Below, piece after piece: positions 34,858 through 43,154 of a stretch of 64,000 nt of DNA. This DNA is from Leifsonia shinshuensis. GTDB taxonomy: Bacteria > Actinomycetota > Actinomycetes > Actinomycetales > Microbacteriaceae. Position 1 is the stretch's first letter. Each line of letters opens with the position of its first letter. The position numbers and the translations under genes are program-made. The stretch lies in contig NZ_JAHHZQ010000003.1 in NCBI RefSeq assembly GCF_022606355.1, positions 62,001-126,000 of the forward strand. Reading direction: 5' to 3'. Under the pieces are notes generated by a model. It did not search any database, had not been told where the DNA came from, and saw nothing but the letters and a program-made list of their open reading frames with translations.

Positions 34858-35409
34858 CTATGCGCGGCCGTCGCCCGGTTCGCCGACGCCCCGCTCGACG
34901 CCCCGCTCGACGACGCGCTCCAGCACCTGCCCCGGCCACGCGCCGACCGTGAAGGTCGTCGTCGGGTGGTAGCCGCACGACTCGTAGAACCGGATGAGGT
35001 CGCCCGTGCCTCCGGCGTAGCAGTCGACCCGGAGCAGGTCGGCGCCTGCCGCGCGGGCCTGCTCGTCGGCGAACCCGAGCAACTGGCGTCCTGTGCCTTT
35101 CGCGCGCGCATCGCGCGACCCGATGAGCACGCGCACGTAGACCTCCGCCTGCGTCGCGGCCGGAACGTAGTCGGTCGCCTCGCCGAGCGCGAGGAAGCCG
35201 ACCACGCCGGCATCGGGATGCTCGGCGACCCAGGAGCCCGGCTCCGCCACCCAGCCGCGCACGCGGTCCACCTGCTTCGGCTGCGACGAGAACGGCTCGG
35301 CGCCCCACTGCCCGGTGTTGCCGATCGCGACGAACCAGGCGATGGCGTCGTCGAACAGCCGGAGGACGGCTTCGGCGTCGTCGCTTCCCGCCGGGCGGAT
35401 GGAGTTCAT
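34858..35409 (-). CDS. GNAT-family N-acetyltransferase
   Basis: A 183-residue acetyl-CoA-dependent acetyltransferase. MNSIRPAGSDDAEAVLRLFD is a typical first strand and helix; the acetyl-CoA loop is DARAKGTGRQLLGFADEQAR (motif A), followed by VDCYAGGTGDLIRFYESCGY (motif B). The C-terminal tail has a short VERGVERGVGE repeat. GAGGA lies before the ATG at 35409. The substrate is unknown. It follows a hairpin of the GAGGGGCAC family, so it is probably transcribed separately from the small membrane gene upstream. Confidence 0.88.
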   Translation of the reverse strand: MNSIRPAGSDDAEAVLRLFDDAIAWFVAIGNTGQWGAEPFSSQPKQVDRVRGWVAEPGSWVAEHPDAGVVGFLALGEATDYVPAATQAEVYVRVLIGSRDARAKGTGRQLLGFADEQARAAGADLLRVDCYAGGTGDLIRFYESCGYHPTTTFTVGAWPGQVLERVVERGVERGVGEPGDGRA

Positions 35410-35456
35410 CCCTCCATCCTCGCATCCTCCCCCTCCCGCCTCCTCCGGCCTTCGCC

Positions 35457-35511
35457 GAGGGGCACGTAAGCGCCCCAATGAGCCCGTTTTAGGGGCGCGT
35501 ACGTGCCCCTC
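35457..35511 (-). terminator. 20-bp-stem hairpin, GAGGGGCAC family (copy 2)
   Basis: Arms 35457-35476 and 35492-35511 pair with one mismatch around a 15-nt loop. It stands 5 bp behind the stop codon of the small membrane protein gene. Left arm GAGGGGCACGTAAGCGCCCC. Confidence 0.75.
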
Positions 35512-35516
35512 GAGGC

Positions 35517-35792
35517 TCAGCGGCACGCAAGCGACTCGGTGGCGATCGCCCCGACGGCGAGCACGCCGACGGCGACGATGCCGCCGGCGAGCACGCCGGC
35601 CCGTGCCACTTCGGCGAGGCCGCGGTCGCCGGCGGCGAGAAGGGCGCCGAGCGAGACGCCGATGCTCAGGATGCCGGTGACGGCGGCCGCGACGGCACCG
35701 TCGCGTTCGCGGCGCTGCCGCGTCGTCCTGATCGACCAGTCGCGGCCCGAACCGTCGGCGCCCCCTGTTCGCGACACCTTCTGCGCACCCAC
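35517..35792 (-). CDS. Small membrane protein of unknown function (91 aa)
   Basis: A 91-residue protein with a basic, hydrophilic head (about 1-33, RTTRQRRERDG) and two membrane helices (about 34-55 and 67-87, AGGIVAVGVLAVGAIAT). No family recognised. It is followed at once by a hairpin that likely ends its transcript. A HEAT-like gene lies divergent from it, with a 121-bp gap. Confidence 0.55.
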   Translation of the reverse strand: MGAQKVSRTGGADGSGRDWSIRTTRQRRERDGAVAAAVTGILSIGVSLGALLAAGDRGLAEVARAGVLAGGIVAVGVLAVGAIATESLACR

Positions 35793-35913
35793 GTCGTCAC
35801 CATCCCCTCACGGGACGACCGCTTCCGGACAGGAGCGGCCTCCGTCCGCTCAGTTGGACGCGACCGGCCCGGATTCGTCACGCGGCGGGGTGTCGGCACC
35901 CTAGACTCCCGGC

Positions 35914-36738
35914 ATGGCCACCCTCGCCGATCCTGACCGTTCGGAGCTCACCGCCCTGTGGGCCGGCGCCCTCGGCGGTGACCGGGCCCCGCTCGAACGC
36001 CGACTCGCGGGCGCGAGCCGGCTCCCCGGCCCGCGTGCGAACCTCGAGCTCGCCGCGCGCTTCGCCGACCTCGTCGGTGCGACAGCCGACGACGGCCGGG
36101 GCGCCGCCGTCGAGCTGCTGGGCGGGTGGCTTGCCGGCCCCCCATCGGACCCGGGGCTGCCCGAAGGAGGCGAGGAGTTCCTCGCGGCCTGCGCCGCGCT
36201 GGCCGCAGGCTCGGTGGCAGCGGGCTCGGCAGCAGATGCCGCCGACCGCCTCCTCACCGCCGCCGCGGTGGACGACCGGTGGCGGGTCCGCGAGATGGCG
36301 GCGACCGGGATGCAGCGCGTGCTGCGCGCCGACTGGAGCGCCGGGCTGCGCGCCGTGCGGGCCTGGCTCCGATCCGGCGAACCGCTGGAGGTGCGAGCCG
36401 CCGTCGCCGCCGTCGCCGAGCCTCCCTTGCTGAAGGAGGCCGGCCACGCCGAAGAGGCGGTCGAGGTCGTCGAGGCCGCCGTCGACCTTCTGCTGGCGAC
36501 GCCGAGCGGCCGTCGCGCCGACGACGACGTCCGTGTCCTGCGCAAAGCGCTGGGCTACGCCGTCAGCGTCGTCGCCGTCGCGCACCCCGATGCCGGCCTG
36601 CCGCTGCTGGAGCGGCTGGCGACCTCGACCGACTCCGACGCCCGATGGATCGCCCGGCAGAACCTGACCAAGGCGCGCCTGGCCCCGTTCGCCGACCGGC
36701 TGGCCGGGGCGAGGGAGGCCGCTGCTCAGCCCCGCTGA
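35914..36738 (+). CDS. HEAT-repeat-like (alkylation-repair fold) protein
   Basis: A 274-residue, all-helical, Ala-rich soluble protein. The middle part, DDRWRVREMAATGMQRVLRAD and EPLEVRAAVAAVAEPPLL, shows the paired-helix spacing of HEAT/ALK-type repeats; a last segment DSDARWIARQNLTKARL completes it. It may bind DNA or a partner protein; function unknown. The ATG at 35914 follows TAGACT by 6 nt and has no ribosome site, so the mRNA is probably leaderless. Confidence 0.7.
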   Translation: MATLADPDRSELTALWAGALGGDRAPLERRLAGASRLPGPRANLELAARFADLVGATADDGRGAAVELLGGWLAGPPSDPGLPEGGEEFLAACAALAAGSVAAGSAADAADRLLTAAAVDDRWRVREMAATGMQRVLRADWSAGLRAVRAWLRSGEPLEVRAAVAAVAEPPLLKEAGHAEEAVEVVEAAVDLLLATPSGRRADDDVRVLRKALGYAVSVVAVAHPDAGLPLLERLATSTDSDARWIARQNLTKARLAPFADRLAGAREAAAQPR

Positions 36739-36746
36739 CCGCTGTC

Positions 36747-36799
36747 GAGGGCACGCAAGCGCCCCGAGAACGCGCGTGAGGGGCGATTGCCTGCCCCTC
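36747..36799. terminator. Hairpin between convergent genes, GAGGGGCAC family (copy 3)
   Basis: Arms about 36747-36765 and 36780-36799 pair imperfectly; the loop GAGAACGCGCGTGA resembles that of copy 4. It lies between the HEAT-like stop (36738) and the VOC stop (36820), so it can end both transcripts. Confidence 0.7.
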
Positions 36800-36819
36800 G
36801 GAGAGCGCGAAGCCCCGGG

Positions 36820-37239
36820 TCAGCCGACGGTGAGGGTGCCGTCGTCGGCGAGCGTCCAGCCCGGGTTGTACGCGATCTCCCACACGTGGCCGTCGGGGTC
36901 GGCGAAGTAGCCGAAGTAGCCGCCCCAGAAGACCCGCTCCGCCGGCTTGAGGATGCGCCCGCCGGCCGCCTCGGCCTGCCCGAGCACGCGATCGACGGCC
37001 TCCTCGTCGCGCTGGTTGCAGGCGAGGGTGATGCCGCTGAAGGTGCCGTCGATGGGCAGCCGCGCGTCGTCCGCCAGGTCGTCGCGGCCGAACAGCGCGA
37101 ACGCCATGCCCGGCAGCTGGTAGAAGACGACGCCCTCGGGAGCGTCGGCCGGCGCCCAGCCGAGACCTTCCTCGTAGAAGGCGCGGGAGCGGGCGATGTC
37201 GCGGACTCCGAGGGTGACGAGGCTGATGCGCTGATCCAT
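36820..37239 (-). CDS. VOC (glyoxalase) superfamily protein, single module
   Basis: A 139-residue one-domain VOC protein: ISLVTLGVRDIARSRAFYEE at the start and GYFADPDGHVWEIAYNPGW near the end, the latter giving the conserved Glu metal ligand. It would act as a homodimer. Small actinobacterial VOC proteins of this type are mostly uncharacterised; a drug-binding or lyase role cannot be separated. It converges on the HEAT-like gene, with a shared hairpin. Confidence 0.87.
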   Translation of the reverse strand: MDQRISLVTLGVRDIARSRAFYEEGLGWAPADAPEGVVFYQLPGMAFALFGRDDLADDARLPIDGTFSGITLACNQRDEEAVDRVLGQAEAAGGRILKPAERVFWGGYFGYFADPDGHVWEIAYNPGWTLADDGTLTVG

Positions 37240-37354
37240 GTGTGCAGGCTAGCGACCACGACCGACATCACGCGAAGCGGCTCGTCCTGCGCTGTCTCGC
37301 GCGATCCGAGCCACTCCGCGCCGCGTCGCGGGCCGCCGCGCAGCAGCCGGCGGG

Positions 37355-38500
37355 CTACCGCGTCAGCGCCTGCTCCACGTCCGCGAGGAGGTCGGCGACG
37401 TCCTCGATGCCCACCGAGAGCCGGATCACGTTGTCCGGGACCTCCAGCTCGGTGCCGCGGACGGACGCGTGCGTCATCTCCGACGGGTAGCCGATGAGCG
37501 ACTCGACACCGCCCAGAGACTCGGCCAGCTGGAAGACCTCCGTCGACTCGGCGAACCGGCGCGCGGCCGCCGCTCCGCCGCTCAGGGCGACGGACAGCAT
37601 GCCGCCGAAGCCACTCATCTGGGCGGCGGCGAGGGCGTGACCCGGGTGGTCGGGCAGCCCGGGGTAGTAGACCGCGTCGATGCCTGGGCGGCCGACCAGG
37701 GCCTCCGCGATCGCCTGCGCATTGCTGGTGTGCCGTTGCATGCGCACGGCCAGGGTCTTGATGCCGCGCACCGTGAGCCAGGCGTCCATCGGCGAGGACA
37801 CCGCACCGGCGGCGAACTGGATGAACTGCGCCTTCTCCGCGAGCTCGGCGTCGGCGAAGACCAGGGCGCCGCCGATGACGTCGGAGTGGCCGCCGAGGTA
37901 CTTCGTGGTCGAGTGCACGACGACGTCGGCGCCGAACGAGAGCGGCTGCTGCAGCGCCGGAGACGCGAAGGTGTTGTCCACGACCACGAGCGCTCCCACG
38001 GCGTGGCCGAGCTCGACCAGGGCGGCGAGGTCGCTGATCTTCATCAGCGGGTTGCTGGGCGTCTCGATCCACAGCACGCGCGTTCCGTCGACGGCGAGCG
38101 CGGAGCGCACGGCGTCGAGGTCGGCGAGGTCGACCGTCGTGTTCCGCACCTCCCAGGCTCCGTGGATGCGGTTGATCAGCCGGTGGGTGCCGCCGTACAC
38201 ATCGTTGCCGAGCACCACGTGGTCGCCCGGGCGCAGCACAGCGCGCAGCAGGGCGTCCTCGGCGGCCAGGCCGGACGCGAACGACAGCGCACTCACGCCG
38301 CCCTCGAGGGAGGCCAGCAGCGTCTCGAGGGAGGTGCGCGTCGGGTTGCCCCCGCGACCGTACTCGTAGCCGCCGCGCAGCCCGCCGATGCCGTCCTGCA
38401 CGAACGTCGAGGTCTGGTAGATCGGCGGGATGATCGCCCCGGTGGTCGGGTCGAACTCCTGGCCGACGTGGATGGCGCGCGTGGCGAAACCGTGGGTCAT
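37355..38500 (-). CDS. metB: Cystathionine gamma-synthase/lyase
   Basis: A 381-residue Cys/Met-metabolism PLP enzyme. The PLP lysine is Lys200 in DVVVHSTTKYLGGHSDVIGG. The substrate loop YEYGRGGNPTRTSLE and the FASGLAAEDALLRAVLRPGD segment are typical. AAGGA lies about 7 nt before the ATG at 38500. It lies 45 bp behind the cystathionine beta-synthase gene, so the operon can run transsulfuration between homocysteine and cysteine. Gamma-synthase and gamma-lyase cannot be told apart with confidence from sequence; the cbs partner favours lyase activity in vivo. Confidence 0.92.
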   Translation of the reverse strand: MTHGFATRAIHVGQEFDPTTGAIIPPIYQTSTFVQDGIGGLRGGYEYGRGGNPTRTSLETLLASLEGGVSALSFASGLAAEDALLRAVLRPGDHVVLGNDVYGGTHRLINRIHGAWEVRNTTVDLADLDAVRSALAVDGTRVLWIETPSNPLMKISDLAALVELGHAVGALVVVDNTFASPALQQPLSFGADVVVHSTTKYLGGHSDVIGGALVFADAELAEKAQFIQFAAGAVSSPMDAWLTVRGIKTLAVRMQRHTSNAQAIAEALVGRPGIDAVYYPGLPDHPGHALAAAQMSGFGGMLSVALSGGAAAARRFAESTEVFQLAESLGGVESLIGYPSEMTHASVRGTELEVPDNVIRLSVGIEDVADLLADVEQALTR

Positions 38501-38545
38501 CGGGATCCTTTGCTTCTACGAGATCGAGAGAGGGGAAGCGAGCGG

Positions 38546-39910
38546 CTACTCGCTGAGATAGGTGAGCAGATCCTGTCGGGTCAGCACGGCGACCGGTTTG
38601 CCGTCCTCCGTGACCAGCAGGGCGTTGGCGACGGCGAGCGCCGCCCGTGCCGCGGTGACCGACTCGTTCACGCCGATCAGGGGCAGCGCCTCGCCCAGGT
38701 GCGCCCCGACGGGGTCGTTCATGCGCGCCCGCCCGCTGAAGACGGCGTCGACCAGCGACCGCTCGTCGAGCGCGCCGGCGACCTCCCCCATGACGACGGG
38801 GGGTTCGGCCGTGAGCACCGGCAGCTGCGAGACGCCGTAGGTGTTCATGATCTCGATGGCGTCGTGGACGGTCTCGGTCGGATGCGTGTGGACGAGGTCG
38901 GGCAGGTCGCCGCGCTTGGTGCGGATCACGTCGTGCACAGTGGCCTCGTCCGGCACCTCGCTGAACCCGTAGGAGCGCATCCACTTGTCGTTGAAGATCT
39001 TCGCCAGGTAGCCGCGGCCGCCGTCCGGGAGGATGACCACGACGATGTCGTCGGCGCTCAGCTCCGCTGCCGCGCGCAGGGCGGCGACGACCGCCATGCC
39101 GCTCGACCCGCCGACGAGGATGCCCTCCTCGCGCGCGAGCCGCCTGGTCATGTGGAACGACTCCGCGTCGCTGACCGGGATGACCTCGTCGACGACCGAC
39201 GGGTCGTACGCACCCGGCCAGAAGTCCTCGCCGACGCCCTCCACGAGGTAGGGGCGGCCGGTGCCCCCGGAATAGACGGAGCCTTCGGGATCGGCGCCGA
39301 CGATGCGGACGCGGCCGTCGGAGACCTCCTTGAGGAACCGGCCGGTGCCCGAGATGGTCCCACCGGTGCCGACGCCGGCCACGAGATGCGTGATGCGGCC
39401 GTCCGTGTCGCGCCAGATCTCGGGACCGGTGGTCTCGTAGTGGCTGCGCGGCCCGTTCGGATTGAAGTACTGGTTCGGCTTGAACGCGCCGGGGATCTCG
39501 GCGGCGAGCCGGTCGGAGACCGAGTAGTACGAGTCCGGGTGTTCGGGGGCCACCGAGGTGGGCGTGACCACGATCTCCGCACCGTACGCGGTGAGCACGT
39601 TGCGCTTGTCCTCGCCGACCTTGTCCGGCAGCACGAACACGCACCGGTAGCCGCGTTGCTGGGCGACGAGCGCCAGTCCGACGCCCGTGTTGCCGCTCGT
39701 CGGCTCCACGATCGTCCCGCCGGGCTTCAGCAGCCCCTCCTGCTCCGCAGCATCGATGATGCGGGAGGCGATGCGGTCCTTCGACGAACCTCCGGGGTTC
39801 AGGTACTCGAGCTTGACGAGCACCGTCGCCGCGATCCCCTCGGTCAGCCTGTTGAGCTTCACGAGCGGGGTGTCGCCGACCAAGTCTGTGATGGTCTCTG
39901 CGTACTTCAC
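38546..39910 (-). CDS. cbs: Cystathionine beta-synthase
   Basis: A 454-residue PLP enzyme that joins homocysteine and serine. The PLP lysine is Lys44 in LNPGGSSKDR; the phosphate loop is VEPTSGNTGVGLALVAQQRG. Two CBS domains occupy about residues 335-454 (THPTETVHDAIEIMNTYGVS and PLIGVNESVTAARAALAVAN) and may bind an adenosyl ligand. The start is the GTG at 39910, with a TACGGT box 7 nt before it (leaderless). It is divergent from the mntR-like gene, with only 71 bp between them. Confidence 0.93.
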   Translation of the reverse strand: MKYAETITDLVGDTPLVKLNRLTEGIAATVLVKLEYLNPGGSSKDRIASRIIDAAEQEGLLKPGGTIVEPTSGNTGVGLALVAQQRGYRCVFVLPDKVGEDKRNVLTAYGAEIVVTPTSVAPEHPDSYYSVSDRLAAEIPGAFKPNQYFNPNGPRSHYETTGPEIWRDTDGRITHLVAGVGTGGTISGTGRFLKEVSDGRVRIVGADPEGSVYSGGTGRPYLVEGVGEDFWPGAYDPSVVDEVIPVSDAESFHMTRRLAREEGILVGGSSGMAVVAALRAAAELSADDIVVVILPDGGRGYLAKIFNDKWMRSYGFSEVPDEATVHDVIRTKRGDLPDLVHTHPTETVHDAIEIMNTYGVSQLPVLTAEPPVVMGEVAGALDERSLVDAVFSGRARMNDPVGAHLGEALPLIGVNESVTAARAALAVANALLVTEDGKPVAVLTRQDLLTYLSE

Positions 39911-39981
39911 GCCGTCAACCGTAACAGGGCGCGTCGAGGCGCGTTCGCTCTGTTTCGGCTCGGCTGCCTAGACTCGTGCTC

Positions 39982-40650
39982 ATGCCGGTGTCCGATCTCT
40001 CCCCCGTGGCACAGGATTACCTGAAGCTGATCTGGTCCGCGACCGAGTGGTCGGGCGATCCGATCACTGTCAAACAGCTCTCCGAACGGATGGGCGTGCG
40101 CGCCGCGACGGTGTCCGACGCGATCCGCCGCCTGGTCGAGCAGGGGCTGCTGGTGCACGAACCGTACGGCGGGATCGAGCTCACGGACGCCGGCCGCCGC
40201 GGCGCGGTGGCGATGGTGCGCCGTCACAGGCTCATCGAGACCTTCCTCGTGGAGGAGCTCGGTTACGGCTGGGACGAGGTGCACGACGAGGCTGAGGTGC
40301 TGGAGCACGCGGTCTCCGACGGGCTGGTCGACCGCATCGACCGCCGTCTCGGTTTCCCGGCGCGAGACCCGCACGGCGACCCGATCCCCACGGCCGACGG
40401 CACCCCGCGGCGCCCGGATGCCGAGCCGCTGCTGTCGGCCCGGACGGGCGTGCCGCTGACCGTCGTGCGCATCTCGGACGCCGACCCTGCGGTGCTGCGC
40501 TATCTCGGCGAGCGCGGCATCGGACTCGACGTCTCGCTCACCGTCGACGAGCACCGCGCGTTCGCCGGCGACGTGACCGCGATCATCGACGGGACCCCAG
40601 TCGTACTGGGCGCGACCGCCGCCGCCGCGGTGTGGGTGGCGGTCGGCTGA
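39982..40650 (+). CDS. mntR: DtxR/MntR-family metal-dependent regulator
   Basis: 222 residues: winged HTH (about 25-68, TVKQLSERMGVRAATVSDAI), metal-binding and dimerisation domain (MVRRHRLIETFLVEELGYGW, then HDEAEVLEHAVSDGL and LGFPARDPHGDPIP), and an SH3-like FeoA-type end. It senses Mn2+ or Fe2+ and represses uptake genes. The ATG at 39982 follows TAGACT by 7 nt (leaderless). A DtxR/MntR-type box stands before mntH 4.4 kb away, making Mn2+ the likely signal. Confidence 0.88.
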   Translation: MPVSDLSPVAQDYLKLIWSATEWSGDPITVKQLSERMGVRAATVSDAIRRLVEQGLLVHEPYGGIELTDAGRRGAVAMVRRHRLIETFLVEELGYGWDEVHDEAEVLEHAVSDGLVDRIDRRLGFPARDPHGDPIPTADGTPRRPDAEPLLSARTGVPLTVVRISDADPAVLRYLGERGIGLDVSLTVDEHRAFAGDVTAIIDGTPVVLGATAAAAVWVAVG

Positions 40651-40690
40651 CGGCGTACGCTTCGGAGGCGGTTCCCCCGTCGGCGGCTCT

Positions 40691-42976
40691 TCACCGCTCC
40701 TGTTCCGCCTCCAGCGACTTCTGCACCGTCCACGCGGCGAGCTGTGCCCGGGAGGAGAAGCCGAGCTTCATCAGGCTGCTCGCGACGTGACCTTCCGCGG
40801 TCCGCCGCGAGATGACGAGTCGTTCGGCGACTTCGCGGTCGGTCAGGCCTTCACCGACGAGCGCAGCGACCTGGCTCTCCCGAGCGGTGAGCTCCGACGA
40901 GTTCTTCGTGCGCCGCTCTGACGCGCGCATACCGGGAAGCTGGACCCCGAGCGCGTATGCCACGCCCTCTTCTTGCGTCAGGTCCTTGCCGCGGTCGAAC
41001 GCGGCCTGGAACGCGCGATCGCCGAGTGCGGCTCTGGCCGTCGACTCGATCTGTTCCCGGCTCCAGTCGAACTGAGGGAAGGCCGCCTTCACGGCCCCGT
41101 CCGTCCCCACCGCGAGGTCGGTGACCCCGAGCAGGGTGGCGGCACGCACAGCATCGGGAGTGTTCGAGGCAGCATACGCGAGCGCCTCCTCGACGAGAGC
41201 GAGGATGAACGGCTCTGCGAGGTTCTGCGCCAGGCTCAGCGCCTGCCTGAGCATGGTCACCGCTTCATCGGACGCGCCGTGCGGCGAGGTGAGTCCGGAA
41301 ATCAGGAGCAGGTAGCCCGTTTCGAACGAGTCGCCCACTCGCAATCCACGATCGATGAGCAGCTGCCTGCGCCGGGCTGCTTCCTCGAGGTGACCGACGA
41401 TGTACTCGCCGATCGCGATCCGCTCCTCGAGATTCGTCCGCCCGTGGAGCCCCGCGACGTCGCCTGCGACGGCGAGCGCACGCCTCCACATAACGGGCGT
41501 CTCCTGGTCGAAGTGAATCGTCGCGCGTTCGTCGACGATCCATGCTCGGCAGAAGTCGTCGTCGAGCGCCTCCGCGAGGACCGCCGCTCGTTCGAGCAGT
41601 CGCTGGGCCGCATCGCGGTCTCCGCGCGTGGCCTCCAGCGCACCGATCTTGATCAGCAGCTGACATCCTTCCACGGTCGACGGCTCGCCGAGGGCCAGGA
41701 CCTTCATGCCCCAGCGATAGAACTCGCCCATCAGCCCGTGCGCTTGCCAGACGATACGCCAGCCCGATATCAGCAGCCGGGCGGCTCGCTCCGCGTCCCG
41801 ATGCGAGACGCAGTAGTCGATCGCGGCCCGGAGGTTCGGCAGCTCGATCCTCGTCATCGCCAGCCAATAGGCCTGATCCGGCCCGTACCACTCGGCTTCG
41901 AGGCGCTCGAGGCGCTTCAGGTACCAGTCACGCAGCGACGCACCGGCGGCGTCGAGCTCCTCGTCCGTCGCCGCTTCGAGACCGAAGTGCCTGACCGTGT
42001 CCAGCATCCGGTAGTAGACGATGTCGCTGCGCGGTCGGCGCACGATGATCGATTTCTCCATCAGCGACTGGACGAGGTCCAGGGCGGCCCCGTCTTCGCC
42101 GTCCGCGATCATCGCCTCGGCCGACTCCATGTCCCAGCCGGCCGTGAACACGGACAGGCGCCGCCACAGCGTCTGCTCCTCGGGCGTGCACAGGTCGTAG
42201 CTCCAGCTGATCGCGCTGCGGATCGTCTGCTGCCGGGCCGGGGCGTCACGGTCACCGTTCGCGAGGAAGGCGAGCGGTGCCTCGAGCCGCGCGAGCAGCT
42301 CCGTGGGAGCGAGCACCCTCACTCGCGCGGCGGCGAGCTCGATCGCCAGCGGGAGTCCGTCCAGCCTGCGGCAGATCTCCGCGATCGCCTCCCGCTCGGG
42401 TGCCGTGGGAGCGGGCATCATCGCGGACGCCCGCTCCACGAACAGGGCGGCGGCGGGTGACCACGTGTCAGCGCTCGTGCCCGTGGCATCGAGCGGCTCG
42501 AGCTCGAAGACCTTCTCTGCGCTGAGGCGGAGCACCTCACGGCTCGTCGCGATCACCTTGATCTGCGGGCACGCCTTCAGGAGGGCCGCCACCAGCGTCG
42601 CGCACTGGTCGATCACGTGCTCGCAGTTGTCGAGGACCAGGAGCCCGTTCGTCTCACCGAAGTGGTGGGTGATCGCGGCGAGAGGTTCCCGGACGGCCCG
42701 GACGTCGAGGGTCCTCGCCACCTCATCCGCCACGGAACCGGAACCGCTGACACCGCTCAGGTCGACGAACCAGCAGCCGTCCGGGTACTGCCGGCGCACG
42801 GTCTGCGCGACCCGGATGGCGAAGCGCGTCTTGCCGACTCCGCCGGCGCCGACGATCGTCAGCAGCCGGGTCTGGCCCAGGGAACTGCGGGCAGAGGCGA
42901 GCAGCGCCTTGCGGTCCACGAACGAGGTGTACTCCGTCGGAAGGGCTCCGCGGCGCCACAGGTCAGCTCCAGCCAT
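40691..42976 (-). CDS. LuxR-type regulator with NB-ARC ATPase domain
   Basis: A 761-residue regulator. The P-loop is GAGGVGKT at residues 43-50 and the Walker B strand is NGLLVLDNCEHVI, as in the AfsR/LuxR ATPase family. A winged-helix and helical-repeat region follows. The C-terminal LuxR HTH (about 695-750) reads ELTARESQVAALVGEGLTD and then REVAERLVISRRTAEGHVAS. A run of G (GGGGGG) precedes the ATG at 42976. The signal and targets are unknown. An AT-rich stretch upstream (43000-43100) probably holds its promoter. Confidence 0.9.
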   Translation of the reverse strand: MAGADLWRRGALPTEYTSFVDRKALLASARSSLGQTRLLTIVGAGGVGKTRFAIRVAQTVRRQYPDGCWFVDLSGVSGSGSVADEVARTLDVRAVREPLAAITHHFGETNGLLVLDNCEHVIDQCATLVAALLKACPQIKVIATSREVLRLSAEKVFELEPLDATGTSADTWSPAAALFVERASAMMPAPTAPEREAIAEICRRLDGLPLAIELAAARVRVLAPTELLARLEAPLAFLANGDRDAPARQQTIRSAISWSYDLCTPEEQTLWRRLSVFTAGWDMESAEAMIADGEDGAALDLVQSLMEKSIIVRRPRSDIVYYRMLDTVRHFGLEAATDEELDAAGASLRDWYLKRLERLEAEWYGPDQAYWLAMTRIELPNLRAAIDYCVSHRDAERAARLLISGWRIVWQAHGLMGEFYRWGMKVLALGEPSTVEGCQLLIKIGALEATRGDRDAAQRLLERAAVLAEALDDDFCRAWIVDERATIHFDQETPVMWRRALAVAGDVAGLHGRTNLEERIAIGEYIVGHLEEAARRRQLLIDRGLRVGDSFETGYLLLISGLTSPHGASDEAVTMLRQALSLAQNLAEPFILALVEEALAYAASNTPDAVRAATLLGVTDLAVGTDGAVKAAFPQFDWSREQIESTARAALGDRAFQAAFDRGKDLTQEEGVAYALGVQLPGMRASERRTKNSSELTARESQVAALVGEGLTDREVAERLVISRRTAEGHVASSLMKLGFSSRAQLAAWTVQKSLEAEQER

Positions 42977-43107
42977 TGAACCGACCCCCCTGCAGCTCTG
43001 TATCTCAGCCGCCGTAATTCTTTCGAAACGCTGCGATGAAAGCAATCGTTGCAGATACTCAACGTCGGCCGCCAACACTTATATATGAATATTGGATGCA
43101 GTACCCC

Positions 43108-43154
43108 GATTGCGCAAGCATCCGATCACGCAAGCATCCGATCGCGCAAGCAGC
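43108..43154. repeat. 16-bp tandem repeat, three copies
   Basis: Units start at 43108, 43124 and 43140 (GATYRCGCAAGCATCC; last copy 15 bp, slightly altered). The array touches the mntH stop codon (43154) and lies in the gap upstream of the LuxR-type gene, both on the minus strand. Function unknown. Confidence 0.85.

Noticed and set aside
33686-35425. A 579-residue fusion of the YbdK-like ligase with an N-terminal extension
   Set aside because: The extension runs in a shadow frame of the acetyltransferase gene. The family motif GVEEE near residue 5 supports the start at 34798.
36726-39644. 972-codon minus-strand frame across the transsulfuration genes
   Set aside because: It overlaps metB and cbs in another frame, is overwhelmingly Arg/Ala/Gly/Pro, and holds no motif. 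High GC makes such long empty frames common.
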